DNA of 64,000 nucleotides from UBA1426 sp050953365 (lineage in GTDB: Bacteria > Bacillota > Clostridia > Peptostreptococcales > Anaerovoracaceae). Made by a program: the position numbers and the translations under genes. How positions within the stretch are numbered: position 1 is the first letter of the stretch; each line of letters starts with the position of its first letter. Shown here in pieces: positions 1 through 7,088 of the stretch. The stretch spans positions 1 to 64,000 of the forward strand of contig JBMNMN010000023.1 of the NCBI GenBank assembly GCA_050953365.1, written 5' to 3'. The notes under the pieces were generated by a model. It saw nothing but the letters and a program-made list of their open reading frames with translations, had not been told where the DNA came from and made no database searches.

Positions 1-499
1 AACCCGTAGCCATAACAACCATTGCTTTACGACTAGATGCCTCGTTATATGCATGAACAATAGTACGTATGGCTTCTTCTTGGTATTCCCGCGGTTCCCT
101 TCGATTAGGAGAAACTTCAGGAAGCTTTGATGCTCGTTGTATTAACGTACTTAAATCCCATAATTGTAAGGGAATTCCCCTACTAAGCAACTCCCGCTGG
201 TGTTTATGCGCCTCATTCTCAAAACCACTTAAGGCTACTATAACCGGCACTTGAGCCCTGTAAATCCTCATAGCGTTTAAGGTCTGGTCAAGAACGTCAA
301 CTCCTACCTTCATCTTCCAGTGTTTGGCTTGGAAGAGCCACCGTTTACCTGCCCGGTGCGCAAGAAGATCAGCGCCCCTATCTCCAGTTTGTCCAACAAG
401 TTTTACTCCTTCATACCCATCATGTAGCAATAATCGCCCAATAGCACGCTCAAAAGCTTGCCATGTCCCTCGTCTAAGTGCAGCTTCGTTAATAAACAT
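1..499 (-). CDS. Mrr-like nuclease / SF2 helicase fusion, N-terminal part (runs off window)
   Basis: The reading frame starts with ATG at 499, directly after the TAA (502-500) of the upstream gene, and is open to the window edge (166 codons visible). Residues about 5-120 look like an Mrr_cat restriction endonuclease domain: GDRGADLL supplies the acidic residue (D44) and QAK (57-59) the Q-x-K part of the D...(E/Q)xK site. Residues about 134-166 begin a superfamily II helicase: a REYQEEAI Q-motif-like segment followed by MVVMATG, the start of Walker A. The expected role is the DNA-translocating and cleaving subunit of a restriction system. It is the last visible gene of an operon with a C5 methyltransferase and a GHKL ATPase. 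The helicase assignment rests on only about 30 residues, so the rest of the gene to the left is needed to confirm it. Confidence 0.8.
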   Translation of the reverse strand, partial: MFINEAALRRGTWQAFERAIGRLLLHDGYEGVKLVGQTGDRGADLLAHRAGKRWLFQAKHWKMKVGVDVLDQTLNAMRIYRAQVPVIVALSGFENEAHKHQRELLSRGIPLQLWDLSTLIQRASKLPEVSPNRREPREYQEEAIRTIVHAYNEASSRKAMVVMATG

Positions 500-1132
500 T
501 TAGGTTTGCACCACCTTTTGCTGGAGAAATTCAAGTGACATCCTAGCCCTGCGTGTAATAATAGTTTCTTTAGAACGATATTTTAAAAACGCAACAATAT
601 CCTCTAAACAATTTAGATATGTAGCCCGAATACGTTTCTGTAATTGCTCTAGTAACTGGGGAGACAAGTCATGAATAGACGAATAAGCTACATCCCAGAA
701 TTTCCCATCAAAAAAGAGTGGTGTATACTTTTGAAATACTTTCAAAATGGTTAGTTCATCAACGAACAAAAGGTATTTGCCTGTTTGCGACATCTCACCA
801 AGCTTACTAATATCCTCTCCCTGCACCAGCATATTTTCTATCATCTGTTTTTTCTCTTCATCGTGCAAATTTTCAAAAACGTCCTGTACCTGTTCACCAA
901 GCAAGCCGGAAAGTCTTTGTCTTACAATATCTAGAAAGGCTACAGCATCTTCCCTTACATGTTCCGGGACATCTTCTAGTTTTTCTGCCCACCTGCTATT
1001 TAGGATATTCCACTCAAGATTGGCGAGGCTATGCCTTTCGTTACCTGATAATCTACGGTTAAAATCATAAATATATAAAGCAATTTCTGCCGCAATCATT
1101 TGCTCCGGTTTTACACCGAAATTTTTAAACAA
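500..1132 (-). CDS. Unknown 210-residue protein of the GHKL/methyltransferase restriction operon
   Basis: I do not recognise a family. The protein is soluble, rich in charged residues and predicted by eye to be mostly helical, with no Cys clusters, membrane segments or obvious catalytic motif. It overlaps the end of the GHKL ATPase gene by 22 nt if it starts at TTG 1132, or starts 12 nt after that stop if ATG 1099 is used. GGAG lies only 3 nt before ATG 1099, so the start is uncertain. Its stop abuts the ATG of the Mrr-helicase gene. Tight packing between the ATPase and the nuclease-helicase suggests a subunit or adaptor of the same restriction complex. That is inference from position only. 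Confidence 0.75.
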   Translation of the reverse strand: MFKNFGVKPEQMIAAEIALYIYDFNRRLSGNERHSLANLEWNILNSRWAEKLEDVPEHVREDAVAFLDIVRQRLSGLLGEQVQDVFENLHDEEKKQMIENMLVQGEDISKLGEMSQTGKYLLFVDELTILKVFQKYTPLFFDGKFWDVAYSSIHDLSPQLLEQLQKRIRATYLNCLEDIVAFLKYRSKETIITRRARMSLEFLQQKVVQT

Positions 1133-3024
1133 CCTGTGGGCCTTATCAATAAATATATTTCTATATTTTGACCCCTAAATGATATTAGAGGAAGAGGGTT
1201 ACTTTGGTCTAAGTTGTGACGTATCGGACCTTCAGTTACGTAAACATCAACATCAATTGCAGCGCTATGGGTCCCGTCAGCTAGTAAGACGGAACAACCC
1301 GGGATTGACAAATCGTCCGACTTGTGTGCGTGCCCAAGCAGGTAGTCACGTGATAAAGTATTTACTGTACCACGCAATTGACCACAACTTTCACAACTAT
1401 CCCGTGAAGCTGAATTGCGTGTTTTACAAACCTGGCAAGTCCAGGGTTCCTGTATTTCCGCAATTTGAGATATTCCACAATACGGGCAGGATTGTGCTGA
1501 TCGTGGGATAGTTTTAGTGCATTCCGGGTTAATACAACTCTTTCCAATAAGAACGTGTCCACAAATGGCACATATCTCATGTCCTTGTAAATTCTGTGCA
1601 TTACATTCTGGACATTCTACAAGTTCCTCTGCTGGTGGACTGTCAGCCTGTTCAACTAATTTCCACCATTCTGTATCATCATAATATCCCGGTTCCTTTT
1701 GTCTGAACTTTTCGTAATATTCCCTTTCTACGTTACGGCTAATCCGTTCAGGTTTTCCCTTTTCCGGATCCCAATATCCCATATATAAATCCGTTCTTCC
1801 TGGAGTACGGACCCGCCTATAACCCTGATAAAGTTTAAAAATAGGGCTATTATTTTGATCTGCACCAGGTTGATTAGGCTGTAGAGAACTATCACCGCGT
1901 AGAAACGTCATAGCTCTTTGCCATTCTGGACTGCTACGTTGAAAATCTTGTTTTAAAAAGTCAACGGGTACATGGTTTAAATGTACTTCACCTACTATTC
2001 GACCATATTGCTGGTCAATTGGATAATCCTTAATTACTTTTTTAAATTCATCAACATACTCAAAAAAAGCTGCTTTTTCACCAATACGAATAGCTCTACC
2101 ATTCCGGATCAAATCAATACCAAACTCAGTATCATGATCAAAACGCTGTATACCAACCCATCCGCGTATCCTCTCCTCTATAGTCCGCAAACTACCTGAA
2201 CCACAAGCAGGACAATTACCCTGTCCTTGCGGAACAAGGGCTGTGCAAGAACCACAACGTTTTTGAGTTCCAATAACTTCGTCAAATCGGAACACCGCTG
2301 GGATCTGCCCATGATTTCTTCTTTCGACATACCTAGAATCATCCCATATGCAATGTTCATATGGTTCGCAGTGTTCCCCATTGATCACAATTCTGATGTT
2401 CCGGTTTTTTAACACAGTGGCATACCGCCTACCAATTTCCCTTCGTACTACAGGCATACCGTACTGTACTAGTTTCTTTACAAAATCGCTATTTGCATTT
2501 CCTTCCGGCCACCAACCAGAAATTTCGACTTCTGTACCTTGTTCAAAACCCTGAGGTTTTTCTCTCCTTACAAATGGAACACTATAACTACCTCTCCTTT
2601 GTATTTCCTCAAGATCGACAATCACTTCTATAGCTGTTTCCTCATCCCGTCGCGCAGTAAAGAATTTTGTTCTTCTTCCCATTTTTCCTGTTGAAATATT
2701 AAAACCCATACCAAAAAGGCCGAGACTATCATAAGGATTGTTACCTGAAAAACCTGCCTTAATAGCTTTTTCAGCCATATCACGGGTTAATCCTATCCCG
2801 TTGTCTCTAACTCTTATAATACCGGCACCCCTAGTTATTTCTGCCATGCGAGGCAAATCAATTGTAATTATCGGATGTTCTACTGGTGTACCCTGTAGCT
2901 CAGCAGCTTGAAACGAGTCAATGGCATTATCAATTAGCTCACAAAGAGCGTCCAGTGGTTGCATAGGTGTGTGAGTAAGTGCAATAAGGACTTTGGGGTC
3001 TGGCGTGAGATCAAAAGTTTCCAT
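1111..3024 (-). CDS. GHKL ATPase of MORC/paraMORC type with four zinc ribbons
   Basis: The GHKL (Bergerat) ATP-binding motifs are clear. The N box is CELIDNAID (about residue 33, counted from the upstream TTG at 3039), G1 is RDNGIGL (about 78) and G2 is LGLFGMGF (about 106). An S5-like segment follows with IDLIRNGR (about 308). Zinc ribbons with CxxC pairs lie at about 262-279 (inserted before the S5 region) and three more in tandem at about 476-553. The chosen start is ATG 3024 because GGAGG ends 7 nt upstream, at 3032-3037. The longer frame from TTG 3039 has no such site. It overlaps the methyltransferase gene by 14 nt. Prokaryotic MORC-like ATPases are known from restriction-modification neighbourhoods with helicases and nucleases (Iyer, Abhiman and Aravind 2008), which fits this operon. 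The likely role is ATP-driven clamping or remodelling of DNA-protein complexes. Confidence 0.87.
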   Translation of the reverse strand: METFDLTPDPKVLIALTHTPMQPLDALCELIDNAIDSFQAAELQGTPVEHPIITIDLPRMAEITRGAGIIRVRDNGIGLTRDMAEKAIKAGFSGNNPYDSLGLFGMGFNISTGKMGRRTKFFTARRDEETAIEVIVDLEEIQRRGSYSVPFVRREKPQGFEQGTEVEISGWWPEGNANSDFVKKLVQYGMPVVRREIGRRYATVLKNRNIRIVINGEHCEPYEHCIWDDSRYVERRNHGQIPAVFRFDEVIGTQKRCGSCTALVPQGQGNCPACGSGSLRTIEERIRGWVGIQRFDHDTEFGIDLIRNGRAIRIGEKAAFFEYVDEFKKVIKDYPIDQQYGRIVGEVHLNHVPVDFLKQDFQRSSPEWQRAMTFLRGDSSLQPNQPGADQNNSPIFKLYQGYRRVRTPGRTDLYMGYWDPEKGKPERISRNVEREYYEKFRQKEPGYYDDTEWWKLVEQADSPPAEELVECPECNAQNLQGHEICAICGHVLIGKSCINPECTKTIPRSAQSCPYCGISQIAEIQEPWTCQVCKTRNSASRDSCESCGQLRGTVNTLSRDYLLGHAHKSDDLSIPGCSVLLADGTHSAAIDVDVYVTEGPIRHNLDQSNPLPLISFRGQNIEIYLLIRPTGCLKISV

Positions 3025-4180
3025 TAAAATTACCTCCAATCACTTTGATAAACGAACTTGCTACTGCACGAGCAAGTTTTACTGGCACTCCATTTCCAAT
3101 AGTCTTAAACTTATCTGTAAGTGGCATTTCTGGGGGCAATGCGTAATTATCTGGAACAGTTTGAATCCTGAGGGCCTCTCTCACAGTAAGTCTACGAGGG
3201 AACACTGGGTGAAGATGAACTTCATTATTCCCATATGCTGCGGTCGGACTATACCTCCACCTATGTAACCGTTTGAAGCTTTTCCGCGTCACGTCTCCTT
3301 CTGGAATGCAATGAAATTTTTCGCTCTTCGGTTTGAATCCCTCAAGCCCATTAGGTAAACTAGAAATCTCATCTAAATTGCATATCAAGGGCCCAACCAT
3401 TAACTCTTCTGGAATTCCTACTGGTTTTTCAGGATTACCACCAAATGGTGATTGTTCTGGCCAGTTGTACCTAGTTTTTGCTCCAGGATAGTAAGCTTCA
3501 GGCCATGGAAACCAGTCTTTTGAAAGATCATGAGATTCTATCCCAAAATTTCTTTTAAGCCATTTTTTATGAAATCCAACTAAAAACACACGTTCTCTAT
3601 CTTGTGGTACACCATACTCAAGAGCGTTTAACACTTTGTAATCAATAACGTAGTATTTTTGCAATTCAGCTTTGAGAAAGTCAAAAAATAGTCCATGCTT
3701 AGCTGTTCGTAACAACCCAGGTACATTTTCGAATAGAAAAAATGCAGGTTGCAACTCAACAATACGCATTACATAAACCTTCGATAATTTCCCATTTTCA
3801 CCTTCTCTTCCACGATTTTTTCCTCCAACAGAAAAGTCAGGACATGGTGGCCCCCCGATTATTCCAAATGTTTCAGGAAGAGGTGTGTTATGAAAAGCCT
3901 CTTTGGCTATCTGGTTAGGTCCAACAGTTACAATTGATGAAGTATTATAAATTCTATGATTAGAACCATTAATATTTAGGCAGCTCATGCCGTATTCATA
4001 ACCTCGAACAAACCAAGGATAGTATTCATTAGACCATATAATATCAAAGCCGGCTTGCATAAAACCTATGTCCAGAAAGCCGGCACCAGTAAAGAATGAA
4101 AGAAGGGGTATTCCACTACTGTTTGGGAATTTACTATTAATACTTTCTGGCATCAAATTAGCTACACTTCCTATACTCAT
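3011..4180 (-). CDS. C5-cytosine DNA methyltransferase
   Basis: It transfers a methyl group from S-adenosylmethionine to cytosine C5 in DNA. Conserved motifs appear in order: I (SFFTGAGFLDIG, about 31-42), IV with the catalytic Cys (GGPPCPDFS, Cys116; PCP rather than the usual PCQ), VI (FENVPG, about 153), VIII (QDRERVFLVGF), IX (RRLTVREALRIQ) and X (IGNGVPV). These numbers count from the first ATG at 4189. Start 4180 (Met4) is preferred: AAGGAG at 4191-4196 is 10 nt from ATG 4180 but only 1 nt from ATG 4189. It lies downstream of a small HTH gene and overlaps the GHKL ATPase gene, so methylation and restriction components are cotranscribed. Recognition specificity cannot be read from the sequence. 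Confidence 0.94.
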   Translation of the reverse strand: MSIGSVANLMPESINSKFPNSSGIPLLSFFTGAGFLDIGFMQAGFDIIWSNEYYPWFVRGYEYGMSCLNINGSNHRIYNTSSIVTVGPNQIAKEAFHNTPLPETFGIIGGPPCPDFSVGGKNRGREGENGKLSKVYVMRIVELQPAFFLFENVPGLLRTAKHGLFFDFLKAELQKYYVIDYKVLNALEYGVPQDRERVFLVGFHKKWLKRNFGIESHDLSKDWFPWPEAYYPGAKTRYNWPEQSPFGGNPEKPVGIPEELMVGPLICNLDEISSLPNGLEGFKPKSEKFHCIPEGDVTRKSFKRLHRWRYSPTAAYGNNEVHLHPVFPRRLTVREALRIQTVPDNYALPPEMPLTDKFKTIGNGVPVKLARAVASSFIKVIGGNFNGNF

Positions 4181-4272
4181 CAAATTCATACTCCTTCAAA
4201 TATCCTTAACAACAAATGAAACTTTTCGTAAAACTTATACATGTATAAACAAAAGCGACCTATTAAAGCTTC

Positions 4273-4449
4273 TTACTTCTTACATTTTTTAATTCTTGCA
4301 TCATTAGGTTTCCTTGCATCCCTGGGAATCGCCCACATATTGCCAAGCCGCATTGCCCCTTGAATCCTCCCCTGCGTACAAAGTACCTGCACGCGGCGGA
4401 CAGTGATATTCCATTTTTGGGCAGCTTCTTTTGCGGTCATATACTCCAT
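4273..4449 (-). CDS. Small helix-turn-helix DNA-binding protein (58 aa)
   Basis: The 58-residue product begins MEYMTAKEAAQKWNITVRRV, the pattern of an excisionase/MerR-type HTH_17 domain: an initial helix, AAQKW turn, then a recognition helix VRRVQVLC, followed by a wing (GAMRLGNMWAIP). It is preceded by an AGAGGTG ribosome site and a strong promoter with an inverted repeat between -35 and -10. It is the first gene of the methyltransferase-GHKL-nuclease operon. By analogy with controller proteins of restriction systems it may autoregulate the operon. That role is inferred from position; the family also includes excisionases and generic regulators. Confidence 0.7.
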   Translation of the reverse strand: MEYMTAKEAAQKWNITVRRVQVLCTQGRIQGAMRLGNMWAIPRDARKPNDARIKKCKK

Positions 4450-4486
4450 TATTTCACACCTCTAAAGTGTATAATTACCCAAAAAT

Positions 4487-4515
4487 ATTATATTCGTAAA
4501 TGCGAATAATTTCAA
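4487..4515 (-). promoter_or_regulatory. Promoter of the defence operon with built-in operator
   Basis: On the minus strand TTGAAA (4515-4510) and TATAAT (4492-4487) are separated by exactly 17 nt, a consensus vegetative promoter. The spacer holds the inverted repeat ATTCGTAAATGCGAAT (4492-4507, arms ATTCG/CGAAT), positioned so that a bound regulator would block RNA polymerase. The small HTH gene starts about 40 nt downstream. Confidence 0.75.
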
Positions 4516-4631
4516 GGAGAGTTACTATTCTCCATCATAATCTTTACATCCATCCTGTCTCCTCAACCCCTATGAAAAAAGGCCGTTATCTATTCTGTCA
4601 ACTCAACCCTACCAGTTTTTGAGTTCTAATT

Positions 4632-4746
4632 TTACCTCAAAAATAATCGTCGATTTGTTCCCACATACGCATTTTTCCCCTTTCTCTCGAGTAGATAAGT
4701 TGAATGCAAACGCGAAAAGCCAGTAAAATCAAAGGTTAAGGCTTCG
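4632..4746 (-). other. Apparent 3' exon of the intron-split rumA gene
   Basis: If the group II intron is removed at 6650/4747, the interrupted rumA frame continues into this segment in phase (…VVL-IEALTFDFTG…) and stops at TAA 4634-4632. The tail is about 38 residues long and does not resemble the short usual end of RumA proteins, so it may be a scar of an older island insertion at the rumA 3' end rather than original coding sequence. Nothing else recognisable was seen between here and the defence-operon promoter. Confidence 0.4.
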
Positions 4747-4784
4747 ATAGAGTAGGACAGTGGGGTTACCACCATCCCCTCATC

Positions 4785-4818
4785 AAACCGTACGTGCGGT
4801 TTTCCCGCATACGACTTT
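4785..4818 (-). ncRNA. Group II intron domain V
   Basis: A 34-nt hairpin with a GAAA tetraloop, the canonical length and loop of domain V. The conserved catalytic triad near the base of the 5' strand, normally AGC (or CGC in some classes), reads AGU here, pairing U with G. The change is directly visible; its effect on splicing is not known from sequence. Confidence 0.85.
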
Positions 4819-4842
4819 CCGATATTCTTCTTCCTTCAGCAT

Positions 4843-6138
4843 TCAGCCGCAAATACTTGCCAGTCCTGCCTGCAAGGTCAATTCTCTGATCTTTGCCGCA
4901 TTACCAGGCCTGTAGTTGCGTTGTTTCTTCCGATTATACCACCGGGTAAATTTAGAGTTTATATACTTCTCTATCTTCCATAACCATGGTCTGGCAAACC
5001 GTCTGGCATAATAATTTCTCATGCCGATAATTTTAGGATTGAGCAGCTTCACCATTTCCTCCACACTCAACAGCAGTTTGATTGGACTTGCAAACACCTC
5101 TTTGATGTTGGCTCTCATTTTCTTCATAGCCTTTTTGGACGGTACTTGCTGTAATGTCCAATACCACTTCCAGCTTTTGCTTCTGAACCGCTGAAATCTA
5201 TTGTTGAAGCCAAGAAAATCAAAGCTGTCTTTACCGAAATACATATCAACAAGCCTTGTTTTCTCACCGTGCAATGTCAATTCCAGCTTATCCATAATCC
5301 GTTTTACCACTTTCAGGGCTTCTTCTGCCTGCGCTTTCCGCTTGCACAATATCACAAAATCATCTGCGTATCGTACTAGCTCGCCCAGATGCCCGAACCT
5401 CTTATTCCAACATATATCAAAATAATTCAGATATATGTTGGATAACAGTGGAGAAATAACTCCGCCTTGTGGTGCTCCAAGTGTACTTTCGCTATATTGA
5501 CCGTTCTCCAGCACTCCTGCCTTCAGCCAGCCTTTTATCAGCTTCAGCACTCTGCGGTCAGTTATTCTCTGTTTGACCAGCAAAAGTAGTTTATCATGGT
5601 TGATGCTCCCAAAATAATCTCTTATATCGGCATCTATTACCCATAATGCCCCGCCTTTGTCAGCCACTTCGAATATCCTGTCCATTGCCTGTTTAGCACT
5701 TCGTTTTGGCCGGAATCCATATGAACAAGGTTGAAAATCCGCTTCAAATACCGGCTCAATTACTATCTTTGCCGCCATCTGCACAATTCTGTCCTTGATT
5801 GTAGGTATTCCTAATGCTCTTTTTCTGCCATCTGGTTTTGGAATATAGGTTCGTCTGACAGGCTTACACCGATATTTCTCCGTCCGTAATTCTTCCGCAA
5901 TCTCACACAGCAATTTATACTCGCCGTACGCTTTCACATCAATAATGCTGACTTTATCGACTCCGCCTGCTCCACCATTCTGTTTTACCCGTTTCCATGC
6001 TTCTTCCAAGATATCCTTTCGATATATCTTGTCATAAATCGCATAGAATTTTCTCTTTCGGTCTGCTTTGGCTGCAAGGTATAGTCTGTTTTGGAAGTCT
6101 CGTACTTTTTCTATGGGTGTTAATAGCTTTATTGGCAA
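4843..6138 (-). CDS. ltrA: Group II intron reverse transcriptase/maturase
   Basis: The 431-residue protein has the reverse transcriptase blocks in order: RRTYIPKPDGRKRALGIPT (block 2), SYGFRPKRSAKQA (block 2a/3), the APQGGVISPLLSNIYL segment (block 4), and the active site RYADDFVILC (block 5). A maturase X domain follows (about 340-431). There is no C-terminal HNH endonuclease domain, so retrohoming would rely on other priming. The TTG start at 6138 directly follows an in-frame TGA, with GGAGGT about 13 nt upstream. It helps splice the host intron RNA and copies it into DNA. No frameshift is seen. A retron or DGR reverse transcriptase is ruled out by the surrounding intron RNA. Confidence 0.95.
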   Translation of the reverse strand: MPIKLLTPIEKVRDFQNRLYLAAKADRKRKFYAIYDKIYRKDILEEAWKRVKQNGGAGGVDKVSIIDVKAYGEYKLLCEIAEELRTEKYRCKPVRRTYIPKPDGRKRALGIPTIKDRIVQMAAKIVIEPVFEADFQPCSYGFRPKRSAKQAMDRIFEVADKGGALWVIDADIRDYFGSINHDKLLLLVKQRITDRRVLKLIKGWLKAGVLENGQYSESTLGAPQGGVISPLLSNIYLNYFDICWNKRFGHLGELVRYADDFVILCKRKAQAEEALKVVKRIMDKLELTLHGEKTRLVDMYFGKDSFDFLGFNNRFQRFRSKSWKWYWTLQQVPSKKAMKKMRANIKEVFASPIKLLLSVEEMVKLLNPKIIGMRNYYARRFARPWLWKIEKYINSKFTRWYNRKKQRNYRPGNAAKIRELTLQAGLASICG

Positions 6139-6650
6139 TCACCGGCACCTACCTCCTTTACAGACTTGAATAAAGTTGTGCCCCTTTCCTATGTACAGTT
6201 TTGTTGTCTGTACAATCTTCGGTACTATGGGCACTTCTGACTGCCTCTTTGCAGGATTGCAACTTCGCTTTCGCTTATATGCTTCCTCTTTACAGTTCTC
6301 CTGTGCAAAGTAGGCTCTCTCCAGTTCCGACAAATACTTTCCTGACGTGTCGCTACCTCTACACCGCAGGGTTCTTAGGTATTGCATTTAGGGTTCTTCA
6401 TACCGTCTGCTGTCTTCGCCGTTGATGTCTCAGCTCGACTCCCTGTTGTTCCCTTTCGGGAATGTCAATAACGGTGCGGCAGTATTCACTTCATGTTACG
6501 ACCCGCCAGTTTGTCTGCTCTTTTCAGAACATTCCGTAACGCTTCAACGCACAAATTACTTCACGCGCTGGTTACTGACTAAGTGGCTGCCCTACCTTTA
6601 CCACTACAGGACTTTCACCTGTTAGCATCTGCCAGCTTCGCTGGACGCAC

Positions 6651-7088
6651 ACATCAATACTACGCACTCCACATGGGCGGTCTGCGGGAACATGTCCACC
6701 GGCTGGGCTTCCACGAAGCGGTAGCCGTATTGGGTCAGGATTTTGATATCCCGGGCCAGGGTGGCCGGGTCGCAGGAGACGTACACGATGCGCCGCGGCC
6801 CGGCCTCCGCCACGGCGGCCAGTAAAGCCGGATCACAGCCCGCCCGTGGCGGGTCCAGGATGACCACGTCAGCCTGGACACCCTGGCCCACCAGCTCCGG
6901 CAGTACTTCTTCCGCCTTCCCGCATACATATTCGGCATTTACAATGCCGTTGATCGTCGCATTTCGATTCGCGTCAAGCACAGCAGCCTTTACGGATTCG
7001 ACACCGATGACGCGCTTCGCATTTCGCGCAAGGAATAACCCAATGGTACCCACTCCGCAATAAACGTCAAATACGTTTTCCTCACCGG
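6651..7088 (-). pseudogene. rlmD: rumA/rlmD-type 23S rRNA uracil-C5 methyltransferase, C-terminal fragment
   Basis: This is the catalytic half of a RumA-family enzyme that forms 5-methyluridine in 23S rRNA. It shows VGTIGLFLA (SAM binding), VILDPPRAGCD (motif IV) and VYVSCDPATLARDI with the catalytic Cys. The frame resumes after the IS element as EENVFDVYCGVG and runs to HVECVVLM at the group II intron. Joining it to 8634-9606 across the IS, after removing one copy of the 9-bp duplication, restores an uninterrupted frame (ALTGEENVFD). Without intron splicing it ends eight codons inside the intron. Confidence 0.92.

Larger units (their letters stand above)
4746..6650 (-). mobile_element. Group II intron (about 1.9 kb) with maturase ORF
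   Basis: The minus-strand 5' end reads GTGCGTCCAGC at 6650, the GUGYG start of bacterial group II introns, followed by the characteristic AGGTGAAAGTCCTG segment of domain I. A reverse transcriptase/maturase lies in the domain IV position (4843-6138). A 34-nt domain V hairpin sits at 4785-4818, and a domain VI-like stem and CTCTAT 3' end are near 4746-4748. The last five exon bases (TTGAT) pair with ATCAA in domain I (complement of 6422-6426), a plausible IBS1-EBS1 pair supporting the 5' boundary. The exact last base is uncertain by 1-3 nt. The host is the 3' end of a rumA-family gene. Confidence 0.88.

Noticed and set aside
1..4449. DISARM or BREX system
   Set aside because: No DrmB (DUF1998), phospholipase-D gene, PglZ or BrxC-type gene is visible; the GHKL ATPase fits MORC-type restriction loci better.
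4843..6138. Retron or diversity-generating reverse transcriptase
   Set aside because: A maturase X domain, a GUGYG intron start and a 34-nt domain V surround it, so it is a group II intron protein.
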